Shown: positions 43,150 through 52,120 of the stretch, in pieces
Layout: each line of letters begins with the position of its first letter
How positions within the stretch are numbered: the first letter of the stretch is position 1
NCBI GenBank assembly: GCA_964581565.1
Contig: CAZOOZ010000007.1
Coordinates: 1 to 64,000 of the forward strand
DNA: 64,000 nt
DNA from: UBA1433 sp964581565
GTDB lineage: Bacteria > Bacillota > Clostridia > Eubacteriales > UBA1433
Direction: 5' to 3'
Notes under the pieces: generated by a model
Told to the model about the DNA's origin: nothing
Database searches by the model: none
The model's input: the letters and a program-made list of their open reading frames with translations, nothing else
Made by a program: the position numbers and the translations under genes

Positions 43150-43899
43150 CTAATTTTCAATTGTTAAGATTTCACAAGTATTTTGCTTTATAAGTAATGT
43201 ATGTTCATAATGCGCCGAATAAGAACCATCCATTGTCACGGCCGTCCAATTATCTTCTAGCACTCTGACTTCATAGCCGCCCAAATTGACCATAGGTTCC
43301 ACTGCTAAGGTCATATTCTCACGAAGAGTGATTCCTCGACCCGCTCTGCCGTAATTTGGAATTGATGGGCTCTCATGCATAGCCGAGCCTATTCCATGGC
43401 CTACATAATCCCGAACAATTGAAAAGCCGTTTTTTTCAACATAATACTGTACTGCATGAGAGATGTCTCCAAGTCTGGCTCCTTCTTTAGCATAGAGCAT
43501 AGCTTCGTGCAGACTTTGTCGAGTAACGTCAATTAATTTACGGGCTTGATTTGAAATTTCTCCAACCGGATACGTATTCGCCGCATCCCCGTAATAACCT
43601 TTGTATGCCGCCCCAATGTCCACACTTACAATATCTCCCGGCATGAGTCTGCAGCTTGACGGTATTCCGTGTACCACTTCATCATTTACCGAAGCACAAA
43701 TGGATGCGGGATAGCCCATATAATTTAAAAATGCAGGAGTACATCCATTGCTTCTTATGACATCTTCGGCAATCTTATCTAACTCAAGTGTTGTAATACC
43801 GGATTTTACATATTTTTTTACTGCATTGTGTGCCATGGCCGTAACTTTTCCGGCATAACGCATCAATTCAATCTCTGAATTTGTTTTTATTGTTATCAT
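43150..43899 (-). CDS. map: Methionine aminopeptidase, type I
   Basis: Removes the initiator methionine from nascent proteins. The 249-residue M24A enzyme has the five metal ligands: D94 and D105 (VSVDIGAAYKGYYGD), the His of VGHGIGSAMHESP, the Glu of LAVEPMV and the Glu of HYEHTLLI. It lies one base after adk. It is distinct from the Xaa-Pro aminopeptidase at 675-1928, which carries the extra N-terminal domain. Confidence 0.97.
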   Translation of the reverse strand: MITIKTNSEIELMRYAGKVTAMAHNAVKKYVKSGITTLELDKIAEDVIRSNGCTPAFLNYMGYPASICASVNDEVVHGIPSSCRLMPGDIVSVDIGAAYKGYYGDAANTYPVGEISNQARKLIDVTRQSLHEAMLYAKEGARLGDISHAVQYYVEKNGFSIVRDYVGHGIGSAMHESPSIPNYGRAGRGITLRENMTLAVEPMVNLGGYEVRVLEDNWTAVTMDGSYSAHYEHTLLIKQNTCEILTIEN

Positions 43900-43900
43900 T

Positions 43901-44542
43901 TTATTTCAGTGCTATTTCAATATCTTTTGTTACATCTTTAATATCCTGCTGTCCATTGATATCGATCAGCACCCCTCTTTTTTTATAAAAATCAATCAAC
44001 GGCATTGTTTTTTCCTTATATTCATCCAAACGTTTCTTAACCGTTTCTTCTTTATCATCATCACGCTGATAAAGCTCTCCGGAACAAACATCGCAAATGC
44101 CTTCTTTTTTCGGCGGATTATATTTTATATGCATTGTTGCCCCACACTGCCTGCAAACTCTTCTGCCTGTTATTCTTTCTATGAGAACAGAAAAATCTAC
44201 TTCAATATTTATAACTGCATCTATTTTTTTGTTTAACTTATTGAGCGAAGCTTCCAGTGCTTGTGCTTGAGCGATTGTTCTTGGAAATCCATCTAACAAA
44301 AACCCGTCTTGTGCGTCTTGCCAGCTTATCCTGTCTTCAACTAACTCGACAACTACGCTATCAGGAACCAACAGCCCTTTATCCATATATTCTTTTGCTT
44401 TTTGACCTAACGGGGTGCCTTCTTTGAGATTTTTTCTAAAAATATCGCCCGTTGAAATATGTGGCACCTTCATTAAATCGGAAATAAATACTGCCTGTGT
44501 TCCCTTACCCGCTCCAGGCGGTCCTAATAAAATTATGTTCAT
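43901..44542 (-). CDS. adk: Adenylate kinase
   Basis: Interconverts ATP + AMP with 2 ADP. The 213-residue long-form enzyme has the P-loop GPPGAGKGTQA, the AMP-binding ISTGDIFRKNL and LLDGFPRT motifs, and a LID domain with a four-cysteine zinc site (CRQC and CDVC), common in Firmicutes. Between secY and map. Confidence 0.97.
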   Translation of the reverse strand: MNIILLGPPGAGKGTQAVFISDLMKVPHISTGDIFRKNLKEGTPLGQKAKEYMDKGLLVPDSVVVELVEDRISWQDAQDGFLLDGFPRTIAQAQALEASLNKLNKKIDAVINIEVDFSVLIERITGRRVCRQCGATMHIKYNPPKKEGICDVCSGELYQRDDDKEETVKKRLDEYKEKTMPLIDFYKKRGVLIDINGQQDIKDVTKDIEIALK

Positions 44543-44555
44543 GCCTCAGGTCTCC

Positions 44556-45812
44556 TTATTTCAAGAATCCGGAATAATTTCTCATCATAAGCTGTTGCTC
44601 TAACTGTTTTACAGTATCAAGTGCAACCCCCACGATAATGAGCAAACTCGTTCCTGAAAATTGCAGGCTAATACCCATTGCATTTCCTAAGAAGATTGGA
44701 AGCGTTGCTATGATTGCAAGAAATATTCCGCCTGCCATCGTTAATTTATTCATGGATTTTTTTATATACTCTGCTGTCGGAGCTCCCGGCCTGATACCTG
44801 GTATAAAACCACCATATTTTTTTAAATTGTTCGCGACATCATGAGGATTGAATATCGCGCTGGTATAAAAAAACGTGAAAAGAATGATAAATGCAATGTA
44901 CGTAATTGTTGCCGTTACTCCTCCCCATGCAAATGCTTCAGCCATCCATACAAAAAACTTTGAATTGGGGAAGAAGCTTGCCAAAATACTCGGAAACATT
45001 GTAAGCGAACTTGCAAAGATAATCGGAATAACACCAGCCTGATTCATTCTCAGAGGAATAGATGTGCTTCTTCCGCCATACATTTTTCTTCCTACAACAC
45101 GTTTTGCATACTGAACAGGTACTCTTCTTTGTCCTTCTGTAACTGCTACAATCGCAACAATTGCTACAGCAACTAAAATAATTCCGACAATTAGTATAAA
45201 TACTGAAAATGTACCGTTTGCGATATATTCATAAGTGGTCGTAATACCGGAAGGTATTCTGGACACTATACTTGCAAAGATAATGAGAGAAATACCGTTT
45301 CCTATTCCCTTTTCAGTTATTTCTTCACCAATCCACATCAATAATGCAGTACCTGCCGTTATAGTGATCGCTATTATTACTTTTGATAGTGTTGAATCGG
45401 TGGTAAGAATACTTTGATACCCAAAAATTAGACCCACTGCCTGGATTAATGCCAATACCATTGTCATATATCTTACATATTGAGTAATTTTTCGTTGTCC
45501 ATCTTCACCTGACTTCTGAAGTCTTTGAAGTGATGGGATGACCATTGTTAAAAGATTCATAATAATGGATGAATTAATATACGGAATAATACTCATAGCA
45601 AAAATTGTAAATTTGCTAAAATTACCGCCCGCTACAATATCCATCAACCCAAACATTCCATTCCCTTGAACCAATGATTGTAACTGTGTCGTATCAACAA
45701 ACGGCACAGGTATAAAGCTTCCTACTCTGTAAATAAGAAGCATAACGATCGTAAATATGATACGTTTCCTTGTTTCGGGAATTTTCCAGGTATTTTTTAG
45801 GGTTGAGAGCAT
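44556..45812 (-). CDS. secY: Preprotein translocase subunit SecY
   Basis: The channel-forming subunit of the Sec translocon, 418 residues and ten membrane helices. GSFIPVPFVDTTQL, the plug region GGNFSKFTIFAMSIIPYI, QRLQKSGEDGQRKITQYVRY and PGIRPGAPTAEYIKK are typical. Its start is immediately after the rplO stop. Partner secE is at 26056-26292. Confidence 0.97.
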   Translation of the reverse strand: MLSTLKNTWKIPETRKRIIFTIVMLLIYRVGSFIPVPFVDTTQLQSLVQGNGMFGLMDIVAGGNFSKFTIFAMSIIPYINSSIIMNLLTMVIPSLQRLQKSGEDGQRKITQYVRYMTMVLALIQAVGLIFGYQSILTTDSTLSKVIIAITITAGTALLMWIGEEITEKGIGNGISLIIFASIVSRIPSGITTTYEYIANGTFSVFILIVGIILVAVAIVAIVAVTEGQRRVPVQYAKRVVGRKMYGGRSTSIPLRMNQAGVIPIIFASSLTMFPSILASFFPNSKFFVWMAEAFAWGGVTATITYIAFIILFTFFYTSAIFNPHDVANNLKKYGGFIPGIRPGAPTAEYIKKSMNKLTMAGGIFLAIIATLPIFLGNAMGISLQFSGTSLLIIVGVALDTVKQLEQQLMMRNYSGFLK

Positions 45813-46265
45813 TTACACCACCTCAGCCTTTCCACCGGCCGCTTCAATTTTTTCTACTGCAGTTTTGCTAATCTTATTTGCTACGACAGTTAAGGCGACA
45901 TTCAGTTCCCCTCTGCCAAGTATTTTAATGCCATCATATTTATTTTTAACCATTCCTGCTTCAACCAAAACAGCTTCATTAACTTCAGTACCTTTTTTGA
46001 AGTTATTTAACTGTTCAATATTTATAATAGCATACTGTGTTTTAAACTTCTTGTTTGTAAACCCTCTTTTAGGAATTCTTCGTGCAAGCGGCATTTGTCC
46101 ACCTTCGAATCCTACACGAACTTTTCCCCCAGAACGTGATTTTTGTCCGTCTTGCCCTCTGCCGGCTGTTTTACCGAGTCCTGTAGCTGTTCCTCGGCCT
46201 TTTCTTATCTTGGGTGATTTTGAACCTTCAGCGGGTTTTAATTCATGTAATTTCAACAGACTCAC
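45813..46265 (-). CDS. rplO: 50S ribosomal protein L15
   Basis: A 150-residue protein of the large subunit with the glycine-rich RKGRGTATGLGKTAGRGQDGQKSR segment and FEGGQMPLARRIPKRGF. Three bases behind rpmD, and directly abutting secY. Confidence 0.97.
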   Translation of the reverse strand: MSLLKLHELKPAEGSKSPKIRKGRGTATGLGKTAGRGQDGQKSRSGGKVRVGFEGGQMPLARRIPKRGFTNKKFKTQYAIINIEQLNNFKKGTEVNEAVLVEAGMVKNKYDGIKILGRGELNVALTVVANKISKTAVEKIEAAGGKAEVV

Positions 46266-46268
46266 CTC

Positions 46269-46451
46269 CTATACTTCTTCTATGTCGATCATAAATCTTA
46301 CTTTGTCTATCATTCCTCTTATTTGAGGAGTATCTTGCTTTATGACTGTTTTGCCTAATTTGTTTAGGCCTAACGCTTCAAGGTTAGCGAGCTGGTTTTC
46401 AGTTCTGCCTATCTTACTCTTTTTAAGTGTAATCTTTAATTGTTTTTCCAT
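46269..46451 (-). CDS. rpmD: 50S ribosomal protein L30
   Basis: A 60-residue large-subunit protein: KITLKKSKIGRTENQLANLEALGLNKLGKTV is diagnostic. Between rpsE and rplO. Confidence 0.96.
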   Translation of the reverse strand: MEKQLKITLKKSKIGRTENQLANLEALGLNKLGKTVIKQDTPQIRGMIDKVRFMIDIEEV

Positions 46452-46463
46452 TTCGCTTCCTCC

Positions 46464-46967
46464 TTATCCTACAATTTCTTCCGGCGTTTTCCCTCTTTTT
46501 CGGGCAACTTCTTCAACCGTAACAAGCTCTCTAAGGCCATTCATTGTTGCTCTGACCATGTTATTTGCATTGTTAGACCCAAGAGATTTAGCTCTGATAT
46601 CCTTAATGCCAGCCAGTTCCAATACTGCACGAACCGCTCCGCCGGCAATAACTCCGGTACCTTTTCCCGCCGGCATCATAAGCACTCTGCCTGAACCAAA
46701 TTTACCTTTGATTTCGTGAGGGATAGTTGTGCCAACTATTGGAACCGTAATCATATTTTTCTTTGCGTCATCGATGCCTTTTCTGATTGCTTCCGGTATT
46801 TCAACAGCCTTACCCGAACCGATTCCCACATGACCATTCTCATCCCCTACAACTACTAAGCAGCTAAAACGAAAATTTCGTCCGCCCTTAACTACTTTCG
46901 TAACTCTGTTTATTTGAACAACTTTTTCTTTTATGTCCAATACTGTTGCATCTATTTTTTCGCTCAT
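46464..46967 (-). CDS. rpsE: 30S ribosomal protein S5
   Basis: A 167-residue protein of the decoding region, involved in fidelity. The N-terminal RNA-binding domain has RVTKVVKGGRNFRFSCLVVVGDENGHVG, and the C-terminal domain MMPAGKGTGVIAGGAVRAVLELAGI. Confidence 0.97.
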   Translation of the reverse strand: MSEKIDATVLDIKEKVVQINRVTKVVKGGRNFRFSCLVVVGDENGHVGIGSGKAVEIPEAIRKGIDDAKKNMITVPIVGTTIPHEIKGKFGSGRVLMMPAGKGTGVIAGGAVRAVLELAGIKDIRAKSLGSNNANNMVRATMNGLRELVTVEEVARKRGKTPEEIVG

Positions 46968-46980
46968 AAATTTCCTCCCT

Positions 46981-47349
46981 TTAGAAGTTCAAGCCGGCTT
47001 CTCTAGCGCCGTCTGCGAGTTCTTTTACTCTGCCGTGATACACGTATCCGCTTCTATCAAATACAACTGTATCAATACCTCTATCAAGTGCTTTTTTAGC
47101 AATAGCTTTGCCAACAACCCTAGCTGCTTCTTTTCTTGTTCCTTCAGCTACTTGGGTTGAAATCTCTTTCTCTTTTGTGGATGCCGCAGCAAGTGTTACA
47201 CCGCTGACATCGTCTATAATTTGAGCATAGATATGACTATTGCTTCTAAAGACATTCAATCTTGGTCTTGCGGGAGTGCCGTTGATCTTATTTCTTACTC
47301 TGTAGTGTCTTTTTTGTCTTTCCTTGTTTTTTACAGGTTTATTAATCAT
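46981..47349 (-). CDS. rplR: 50S ribosomal protein L18
   Basis: A 5S-rRNA-binding protein of 122 residues: GTPARPRLNVFRSNSHIYAQIIDD and DRSGYVYHGRVKELADGAREAGLNF are typical. Between rplF and rpsE. Confidence 0.97.
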   Translation of the reverse strand: MINKPVKNKERQKRHYRVRNKINGTPARPRLNVFRSNSHIYAQIIDDVSGVTLAAASTKEKEISTQVAEGTRKEAARVVGKAIAKKALDRGIDTVVFDRSGYVYHGRVKELADGAREAGLNF

Positions 47350-47362
47350 ACTTTACACCCCT

Positions 47363-47902
47363 TTATTTCTTACCTGTTTTACCTTCTTTGCGTCTTACCT
47401 TTTCGCCAACATATCTGATGCCTTTGCCTTTATAGGGTTCCGGCGGACGCTTTTCTCTTATAACAGCTGCATAAGCACCGACTTTTTGTTTATCTATGCC
47501 GGTTACTATCACTTTATTGTTACCTTCCATATTTGTTGTGATTCCATCCGGATCTTCCATTTCAACCGGATGAGAATATCCAAGATTGAGTACAAGTTTA
47601 CTGCCTTGTTTTGAGCCTCTGTATCCAACCCCGATAATTTCAAGTTCTTTTTTAAACCCTTCACTTACTCCCGTTATCATATTCTGAACAAGCATTCTTG
47701 TCAGGCCATGGAGTTCCCGAAGTTTTTTCTCATCGCTGTCTCTTTTTACTGTTATTACATTATCATTTTGTTCAAAAGAAATTCCCGAAAAAAATGTTTG
47801 TTGAAGTTCTCCTTTAGGACCTTTTACAGAAATTGTATTATCATCCATTTTGAATACTACACCGGCGGGAATTGTAATGGGCATCTTACCTATTCTTGAC
47901 AT
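47363..47902 (-). CDS. rplF: 50S ribosomal protein L6
   Basis: A 179-residue large-subunit protein built from two similar domains. MSRIGKMPITIPAGV at the start and the C-terminal EPYKGKGIRYVGEKVRRKEGKTGKK are diagnostic. Confidence 0.97.
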   Translation of the reverse strand: MSRIGKMPITIPAGVVFKMDDNTISVKGPKGELQQTFFSGISFEQNDNVITVKRDSDEKKLRELHGLTRMLVQNMITGVSEGFKKELEIIGVGYRGSKQGSKLVLNLGYSHPVEMEDPDGITTNMEGNNKVIVTGIDKQKVGAYAAVIREKRPPEPYKGKGIRYVGEKVRRKEGKTGKK

Positions 47903-47923
47903 CTCAACAACCTCCTTACTTTC

Positions 47924-48322
47924 CTACCATACATAGCAAATGACTTCACCGCCTATGCCGTTCTTGCGGGCGACTTTATCAGTCACAATGCCATTAGATG
48001 TAGAGATAATTGCTACTCCCAAACCATTGAGAACTTTGGGTAATTCATCTTTATCTGCATATATTCTCAATCCTGGTTTTGAAATTCTTTTTATTCCTCT
48101 AATAACTTTTTCTTTGTTATCAAGATATTTCAAATTTATTGTTAAAATTCCTTGTTTACCGTCATCTTTAACGTCATAAGCTTTTATATAACCTTCTTGT
48201 AGTAAAATATCGGCTATCGACTTTTTGATATTAGACGATGGTATTTGCACATTTAAATGTCCTGCGTTATTTGCATTTCTGATTCTTGTCAGCATATCTG
48301 CAATTGGGTCGGTCATAACCAT
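47924..48322 (-). CDS. rpsH: 30S ribosomal protein S8
   Basis: A 132-residue 16S-rRNA-binding protein, regulator of the spc operon in E. coli. MTDPIADMLTRIRNANNAGH and the C-terminal STSNGIVTDKVARKNGIGGEVICYVW are typical. The start at 48322 (MVMTDP) has GGAGG nine bases upstream; a start at 48316 is possible. Confidence 0.97.
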   Translation of the reverse strand: MVMTDPIADMLTRIRNANNAGHLNVQIPSSNIKKSIADILLQEGYIKAYDVKDDGKQGILTINLKYLDNKEKVIRGIKRISKPGLRIYADKDELPKVLNGLGVAIISTSNGIVTDKVARKNGIGGEVICYVW

Positions 48323-48350
48323 TTTCGCTTGCCTCCTTCTTAGGATTTTC

Positions 48351-48536
48351 TTACCAACTGGCTTTTTTTACTCCCGGTATTTCGCCTTTGTATGCCAGTT
48401 CTCTAAAGCATATTCTGCATATGCCGTATTTTCTTAAATATGCGTGAGGTCTTCCACATATTCTACATCTGGTATAAGCTCTTGTAGAATATTTCGGTTC
48501 TCTTTGTTGTTTCAATTTCATAGCTTTTTTTGCCAT
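48351..48536 (-). CDS. rpsN: 30S ribosomal protein S14, zinc-binding type Z
   Basis: A 61-residue S14 with four cysteines in CRICGRPHAYLRKYGICRIC, the zinc-ribbon form. The Met at 48536 (MAKKAMKLKQQ) follows AGGAGTGTGTGGGAT. Between rplE and rpsH. Confidence 0.96.
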   Translation of the reverse strand: MAKKAMKLKQQREPKYSTRAYTRCRICGRPHAYLRKYGICRICFRELAYKGEIPGVKKASW

Positions 48537-48557
48537 ATCCCACACACTCCTATTCTT

Positions 48558-49097
48558 TTACTTGCTAAACGGCATTCCAAGTAATTTCAACAATTCGAAA
48601 GACTCTTTATCTGTCTTTGCTGTTGTTACAAATACTATATCCATGCCTCTTAATTTTTCTATTTTATCATAATTTATTTCAGGAAATATTAACTGTTCCT
48701 TTATACCAAGTGTGTAATTGCCTCTTCCGTCAAATGCATTGCTGCTTACCCCTCTAAAATCTCTAACTCTTGGCAGCGCAATATTAAACAATTTATCGAC
48801 AAATTCATACATTTTATCACTTCTTAAAGTAACTTTTGCGCCTATATTCATGCCTTGCCTTAATTTAAAATTAGATACTGATTTTTTTGCTTTTATCACG
48901 ATTGGTCTCTGTCCGGTAATGAGTGCCAGCTCTTCCACAGCTGATTCCATTTGCTTCGGATTGTCTTTGCAATCTCCAAATCTCATATTAATAACTATTT
49001 TTTCAAGTTTAGGAACCTGCATAATATTTTTATATGCGAACTCTGATATTAAAGCAGGAACGACTTCATCTTTATATTTGTCTTTCAGTCTGGCCAT
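48558..49097 (-). CDS. rplE: 50S ribosomal protein L5
   Basis: A 5S-rRNA-binding protein of 179 residues: NIMQVPKLEKIVINMRFGD, ITGQRPIVIKAKKSVSNFKLR and RDFRGVSSNAFDGRGNYTLG are diagnostic. Confidence 0.97.
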   Translation of the reverse strand: MARLKDKYKDEVVPALISEFAYKNIMQVPKLEKIVINMRFGDCKDNPKQMESAVEELALITGQRPIVIKAKKSVSNFKLRQGMNIGAKVTLRSDKMYEFVDKLFNIALPRVRDFRGVSSNAFDGRGNYTLGIKEQLIFPEINYDKIEKLRGMDIVFVTTAKTDKESFELLKLLGMPFSK

Positions 49098-49115
49098 TTC
49101 TTTTCCTCCCTCCTA

Positions 49116-49442
49116 CTATTTATCGAAAGTTTCTCCACACTTGCTGCATATTCTCACTTTTGTATTATCTGCCAATACTTTTTTAGATGTTCTTACACCT
49201 GTCTTACATTTCGGACAATAGAGCAATACATTTGAAGCATGGATAGTTCCTTCTTGCTTGTATATTCCGCTTTGCTGATTTTCTCTTGTTTGTTTTACAT
49301 GTTTTGTTACTGTATTCACACCTTCAACGATAACGCGGTCTTTTTTCGGCACCGTTTGCAATACTTTTCCTGTTTTTCCTTTATCTTTGCCCGAAATAAC
49401 CATTACGGTATCGTCTTTTTTTACATGAAGTTTCTTTTGCAT
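49116..49442 (-). CDS. rplX: 50S ribosomal protein L24
   Basis: An assembly-initiating KOW-domain protein of 108 residues. VKKDDTVMVISGKDKGKTGKVLQ is the KOW motif. The C-terminal part has two CxxC pairs (CPKC, CSKC) that suggest a zinc ribbon, a form common in Clostridia. The Met at 49442 (MQKKLHVKK) follows a GGGAGG site; the longer frame overlaps rplN. Confidence 0.96.
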   Translation of the reverse strand: MQKKLHVKKDDTVMVISGKDKGKTGKVLQTVPKKDRVIVEGVNTVTKHVKQTRENQQSGIYKQEGTIHASNVLLYCPKCKTGVRTSKKVLADNTKVRICSKCGETFDK

Positions 49443-49455
49443 TTCTATCCCTCCC

Positions 49456-49824
49456 TTATAATACTTCAGGAGCAAGAGATACTATCTTCATGAATTTCTT
49501 TTCTCTCAACTCTCTAGCTACAGGTCCAAAAATACGAGTACCTCTCGGTTGCAGATCGTCTTTTATAATCACTGCAGCATTCTGATCAAATTTTATATGG
49601 CTTCCGTCGGCTCGTCTTACACCTCTGGTTGTTCGTACTATTACAGCCCTTACCACTTCGCCTTTTTTCACGACGCCGCCCGGAGTTGCACTTTTCACAG
49701 TTGCGATGATTATATCGCCAACATTTGCATACTTTGTCTTAGAACCGCCTAGCACTCTGATACATAATATTTCTTTAGCTCCTGTGTTATCGGCGATTTT
49801 TAATCTACTTTCCTGCTGAATCAT
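49456..49824 (-). CDS. rplN: 50S ribosomal protein L14
   Basis: A 122-residue protein near the subunit interface. MIQQESRLKIADNTGAKEILCIRVLGGS and the C-terminal RELREKKFMKIVSLAPEVL are diagnostic. Confidence 0.97.
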   Translation of the reverse strand: MIQQESRLKIADNTGAKEILCIRVLGGSKTKYANVGDIIIATVKSATPGGVVKKGEVVRAVIVRTTRGVRRADGSHIKFDQNAAVIIKDDLQPRGTRIFGPVARELREKKFMKIVSLAPEVL

Positions 49825-49848
49825 ATTGAATCCTCCTTGCGTAGAAGC

Positions 49849-50109
49849 TTATTTAGCTTTTTCTACGATTTCTACTAATCGCCATCTTTTTTCTTTGCTT
49901 AAAGGTCTTGTTTCCATAATTTTAACAGTGTCGCCAATTCTGCATTCATTTAACTCATCATGTGCTTTGAATTTGTTCGTTCTTTTCACTTGTTTTTTAT
50001 AAACAGGATGTTTTACAGTTGTTACTACGGCAACAACAATTGTTTTATCCATTTTATCAGAAACAACTTTACCGACCCGAACTTTTCTATATCCTCTGTC
50101 CATGTCCAT
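49849..50109 (-). CDS. rpsQ: 30S ribosomal protein S17
   Basis: An OB-fold primary binder of 16S rRNA, 86 residues. RKVRVGKVVSDKMDKTIVVAV and the GDTVKIMETRPLSKEKRWRLVEIVEKAK end are typical. The Met at 50109 follows GGAGG by seven bases. Confidence 0.96.
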   Translation of the reverse strand: MDMDRGYRKVRVGKVVSDKMDKTIVVAVVTTVKHPVYKKQVKRTNKFKAHDELNECRIGDTVKIMETRPLSKEKRWRLVEIVEKAK

Positions 50110-50127
50110 ATCAATTCCTCCCATCCT

Positions 50128-50331
50128 TTAAGCTTCCAAATTTTCTAATTCTCTCTGACGGAGAATTGTTTTCACTCTGGCGTAATCTTTTTTAATTTCT
50201 TTAATCCTCATGGGATTTTCTAATTGCCCTGTTGCTTGCTGAAATCTTAAGTTGAACAATTCTTCTTTAATACTTATCAATTGTTCTGCAAGTTCTTGCT
50301 GTGTCATTTCTCTGATTTCTTTGGCTTTCAT
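50128..50331 (-). CDS. rpmC: 50S ribosomal protein L29
   Basis: A 67-residue protein at the exit tunnel, near the trigger-factor site. MKAKEIREMTQQELAEQL and KEELFNLRFQQATGQLENPMRI are diagnostic. Its ATG overlaps the rplP stop (TAATG). Confidence 0.96.
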   Translation of the reverse strand: MKAKEIREMTQQELAEQLISIKEELFNLRFQQATGQLENPMRIKEIKKDYARVKTILRQRELENLEA

Positions 50332-50762
50332 TATTCTTCACCACCCGCTTCCATTTCTTCTCTGGTAATGAATTTTGTTTTAATAGGTAGTTTGTGTCTT
50401 GCAAGCCGCATTGCTTCTCGCGCGACTTCTACATCTACACCCGCGAGTTCAAACATCACTCTGCCCGGTTTTACAACCGCTACCCAATATTCAGGTGAAC
50501 CTTTACCGGAACCCATACGAGTTTCGGCAGGTTTTTTTGTTACGGATTTATCAGGAAATATTTTTATCCAGACCTGTCCGCCTCTTTTAATATATCTCGT
50601 CATGGCAATACGTGCTGCTTCTATTTGATTGGATGTTATCCAACCCGGCTCCAAAGCCACGATTGCATAATCTCCATATGTTATTTTATTGCCACGTGTT
50701 GCTCTTCCTGTCATTCTGCCTCTGTGTACTTTTCTGTACTTGACTCTTTTAGGCATTAACAT
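50331..50762 (-). CDS. rplP: 50S ribosomal protein L16
   Basis: A 143-residue protein of the A-site/central protuberance region. MLMPKRVKYRKVHRGRMTG, FPDKSVTKKPAETRMGSGKGSPE and REAMRLARHKLPIKTKFI are typical. The ATG at 50762 has GGAGG eight bases upstream, and the family often starts MLMPKR. Confidence 0.97.
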   Translation of the reverse strand: MLMPKRVKYRKVHRGRMTGRATRGNKITYGDYAIVALEPGWITSNQIEAARIAMTRYIKRGGQVWIKIFPDKSVTKKPAETRMGSGKGSPEYWVAVVKPGRVMFELAGVDVEVAREAMRLARHKLPIKTKFITREEMEAGGEE

Positions 50763-50803
50763 TTCGGTATCCTCCTATCTTTACTGCTGACGCTGCTTTA
50801 ATC

Positions 50804-51445
50804 TTATTTATTTTTTTGACCGAGGATTTCACCTCTGTTGATCCATACTTTGACACCGATTTTGCCGTATGTTGTATCTGCTTCCGCAAAACCATAATCA
50901 ATATCAGCTCGAAGTGTCTGCAACGGAACATTACCTTCGCTATAGCGTTCACTTCTTGCTATATCAGCGCCGTTTAATCTGCCAGAAACATTTGTTTTAA
51001 TGCCTTCAGCACCGCTTTTCATAGCTCTGCTTATCGCTTGTTTCATAGCTCTTCTATAAGAAATTCTTCTTTCAATTTGCTGTGCAATACTTTCGGCAAC
51101 CAACTGAGCATCACAATCAATGTTTTTTACTTCCATAATGTTCATAATAATCTCTTTGCCAGTCATGATGTTAAGTTCTTTTTTCAACTTTTCAATTGAT
51201 TCACCGTTTTTGCCGATAATCATTCCGGGTTTTGCCGTATGAATAAATATTCTTACTCTGTTCGCAAATCGTTCAATTTCAACTTTGGAGATTCCCGCTT
51301 TAAACTGTGATGCTTTGATATAATCTCTTATTTTATTATCTTCAATTAACAGATCTGCAAAATCTCTGTCTTTAGCGTACCATCTTGCGTTCCAGTCTTT
51401 TATTACTCCGACTCTTAAACCGTGGGGATTAACCTTTTGTCCCAT
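50804..51445 (-). CDS. rpsC: 30S ribosomal protein S3
   Basis: A 213-residue mRNA-entry protein with helicase role. MGQKVNPHGLRVGVIKDWNARW, the KH domain with PGMIIGKNGESIEKLKKEL and the C-terminal GVKVWINRGEILG are diagnostic. Confidence 0.97.
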   Translation of the reverse strand: MGQKVNPHGLRVGVIKDWNARWYAKDRDFADLLIEDNKIRDYIKASQFKAGISKVEIERFANRVRIFIHTAKPGMIIGKNGESIEKLKKELNIMTGKEIIMNIMEVKNIDCDAQLVAESIAQQIERRISYRRAMKQAISRAMKSGAEGIKTNVSGRLNGADIARSERYSEGNVPLQTLRADIDYGFAEADTTYGKIGVKVWINRGEILGQKNK

Positions 51446-51458
51446 TCATCAGACCTCC

Positions 51459-51797
51459 CTATTCTCTTTCTTTCAAAACGACTGTAATATGTGTAGTTCT
51501 GTGGATGATCGGGTTGGCTCTTCCCATTGACCCTGCCTTAAATCTTCTCATCATTTTACCTTGATCAGCAGCTACTTTGTACACATACAAATTGTCTACA
51601 TTCATTTTATGGTTATTCTCAGCGTTTGCCGCTGCCGAGTTTACAACTTTTGACACAAAACGGGAAGCCTTATTATTGCATGTGAATGCGAGTATATTTT
51701 TTGCTTCCTGCAAATTTTTACCTCTGATTAAATCTACAACTCTCTTTACTTTGAGAGGCGAAATTCTTAAATATTTAGCGGTAGCTTTTGCTTCCAT
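51459..51797 (-). CDS. rplV: 50S ribosomal protein L22
   Basis: A 112-residue tunnel-lining protein. KATAKYLRISPLKVKRVVDLIRGKN and the loop RMMRRFKAGSMGRANPIIHRTTHI are typical. Confidence 0.97.
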   Translation of the reverse strand: MEAKATAKYLRISPLKVKRVVDLIRGKNLQEAKNILAFTCNNKASRFVSKVVNSAAANAENNHKMNVDNLYVYKVAADQGKMMRRFKAGSMGRANPIIHRTTHITVVLKERE

Positions 51798-51818
51798 ATC
51801 TTTTATATGCTCCTCTCA

Positions 51819-52097
51819 TTATTTCATCTTTGTTTTCTTTTCGCCGGCATGGCCTCTAAACGTTCTTGTCGGCGAAAATTCACCGAGTTTATGCCCTACC
51901 ATGTCTTCTGTTATATATACGGGAACATGTCTTCTGCCATCATGAACGGCCAGGGTATGCCCCACCATTTGTGGGAAAATTGTAGAGCTTCGAGACCACG
52001 TTTTCAACACTTGCTTTTTACCGCTGTCATTTAATTCTTCAACTCTTTTTAAAAGTTTTGCATCTACATATGGTCCTTTTTTCATGCTTCTGCTCAT
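51819..52097 (-). CDS. rpsS: 30S ribosomal protein S19
   Basis: A 92-residue head protein. MSRSMKKGPYVDAKLLKRVEEL and GHTLAVHDGRRHVPVYITEDMVGHKLGEF are diagnostic. Confidence 0.97.
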   Translation of the reverse strand: MSRSMKKGPYVDAKLLKRVEELNDSGKKQVLKTWSRSSTIFPQMVGHTLAVHDGRRHVPVYITEDMVGHKLGEFSPTRTFRGHAGEKKTKMK

Positions 52098-52120
52098 GTT
52101 ATTCCTCCTTTGCTCCCTTC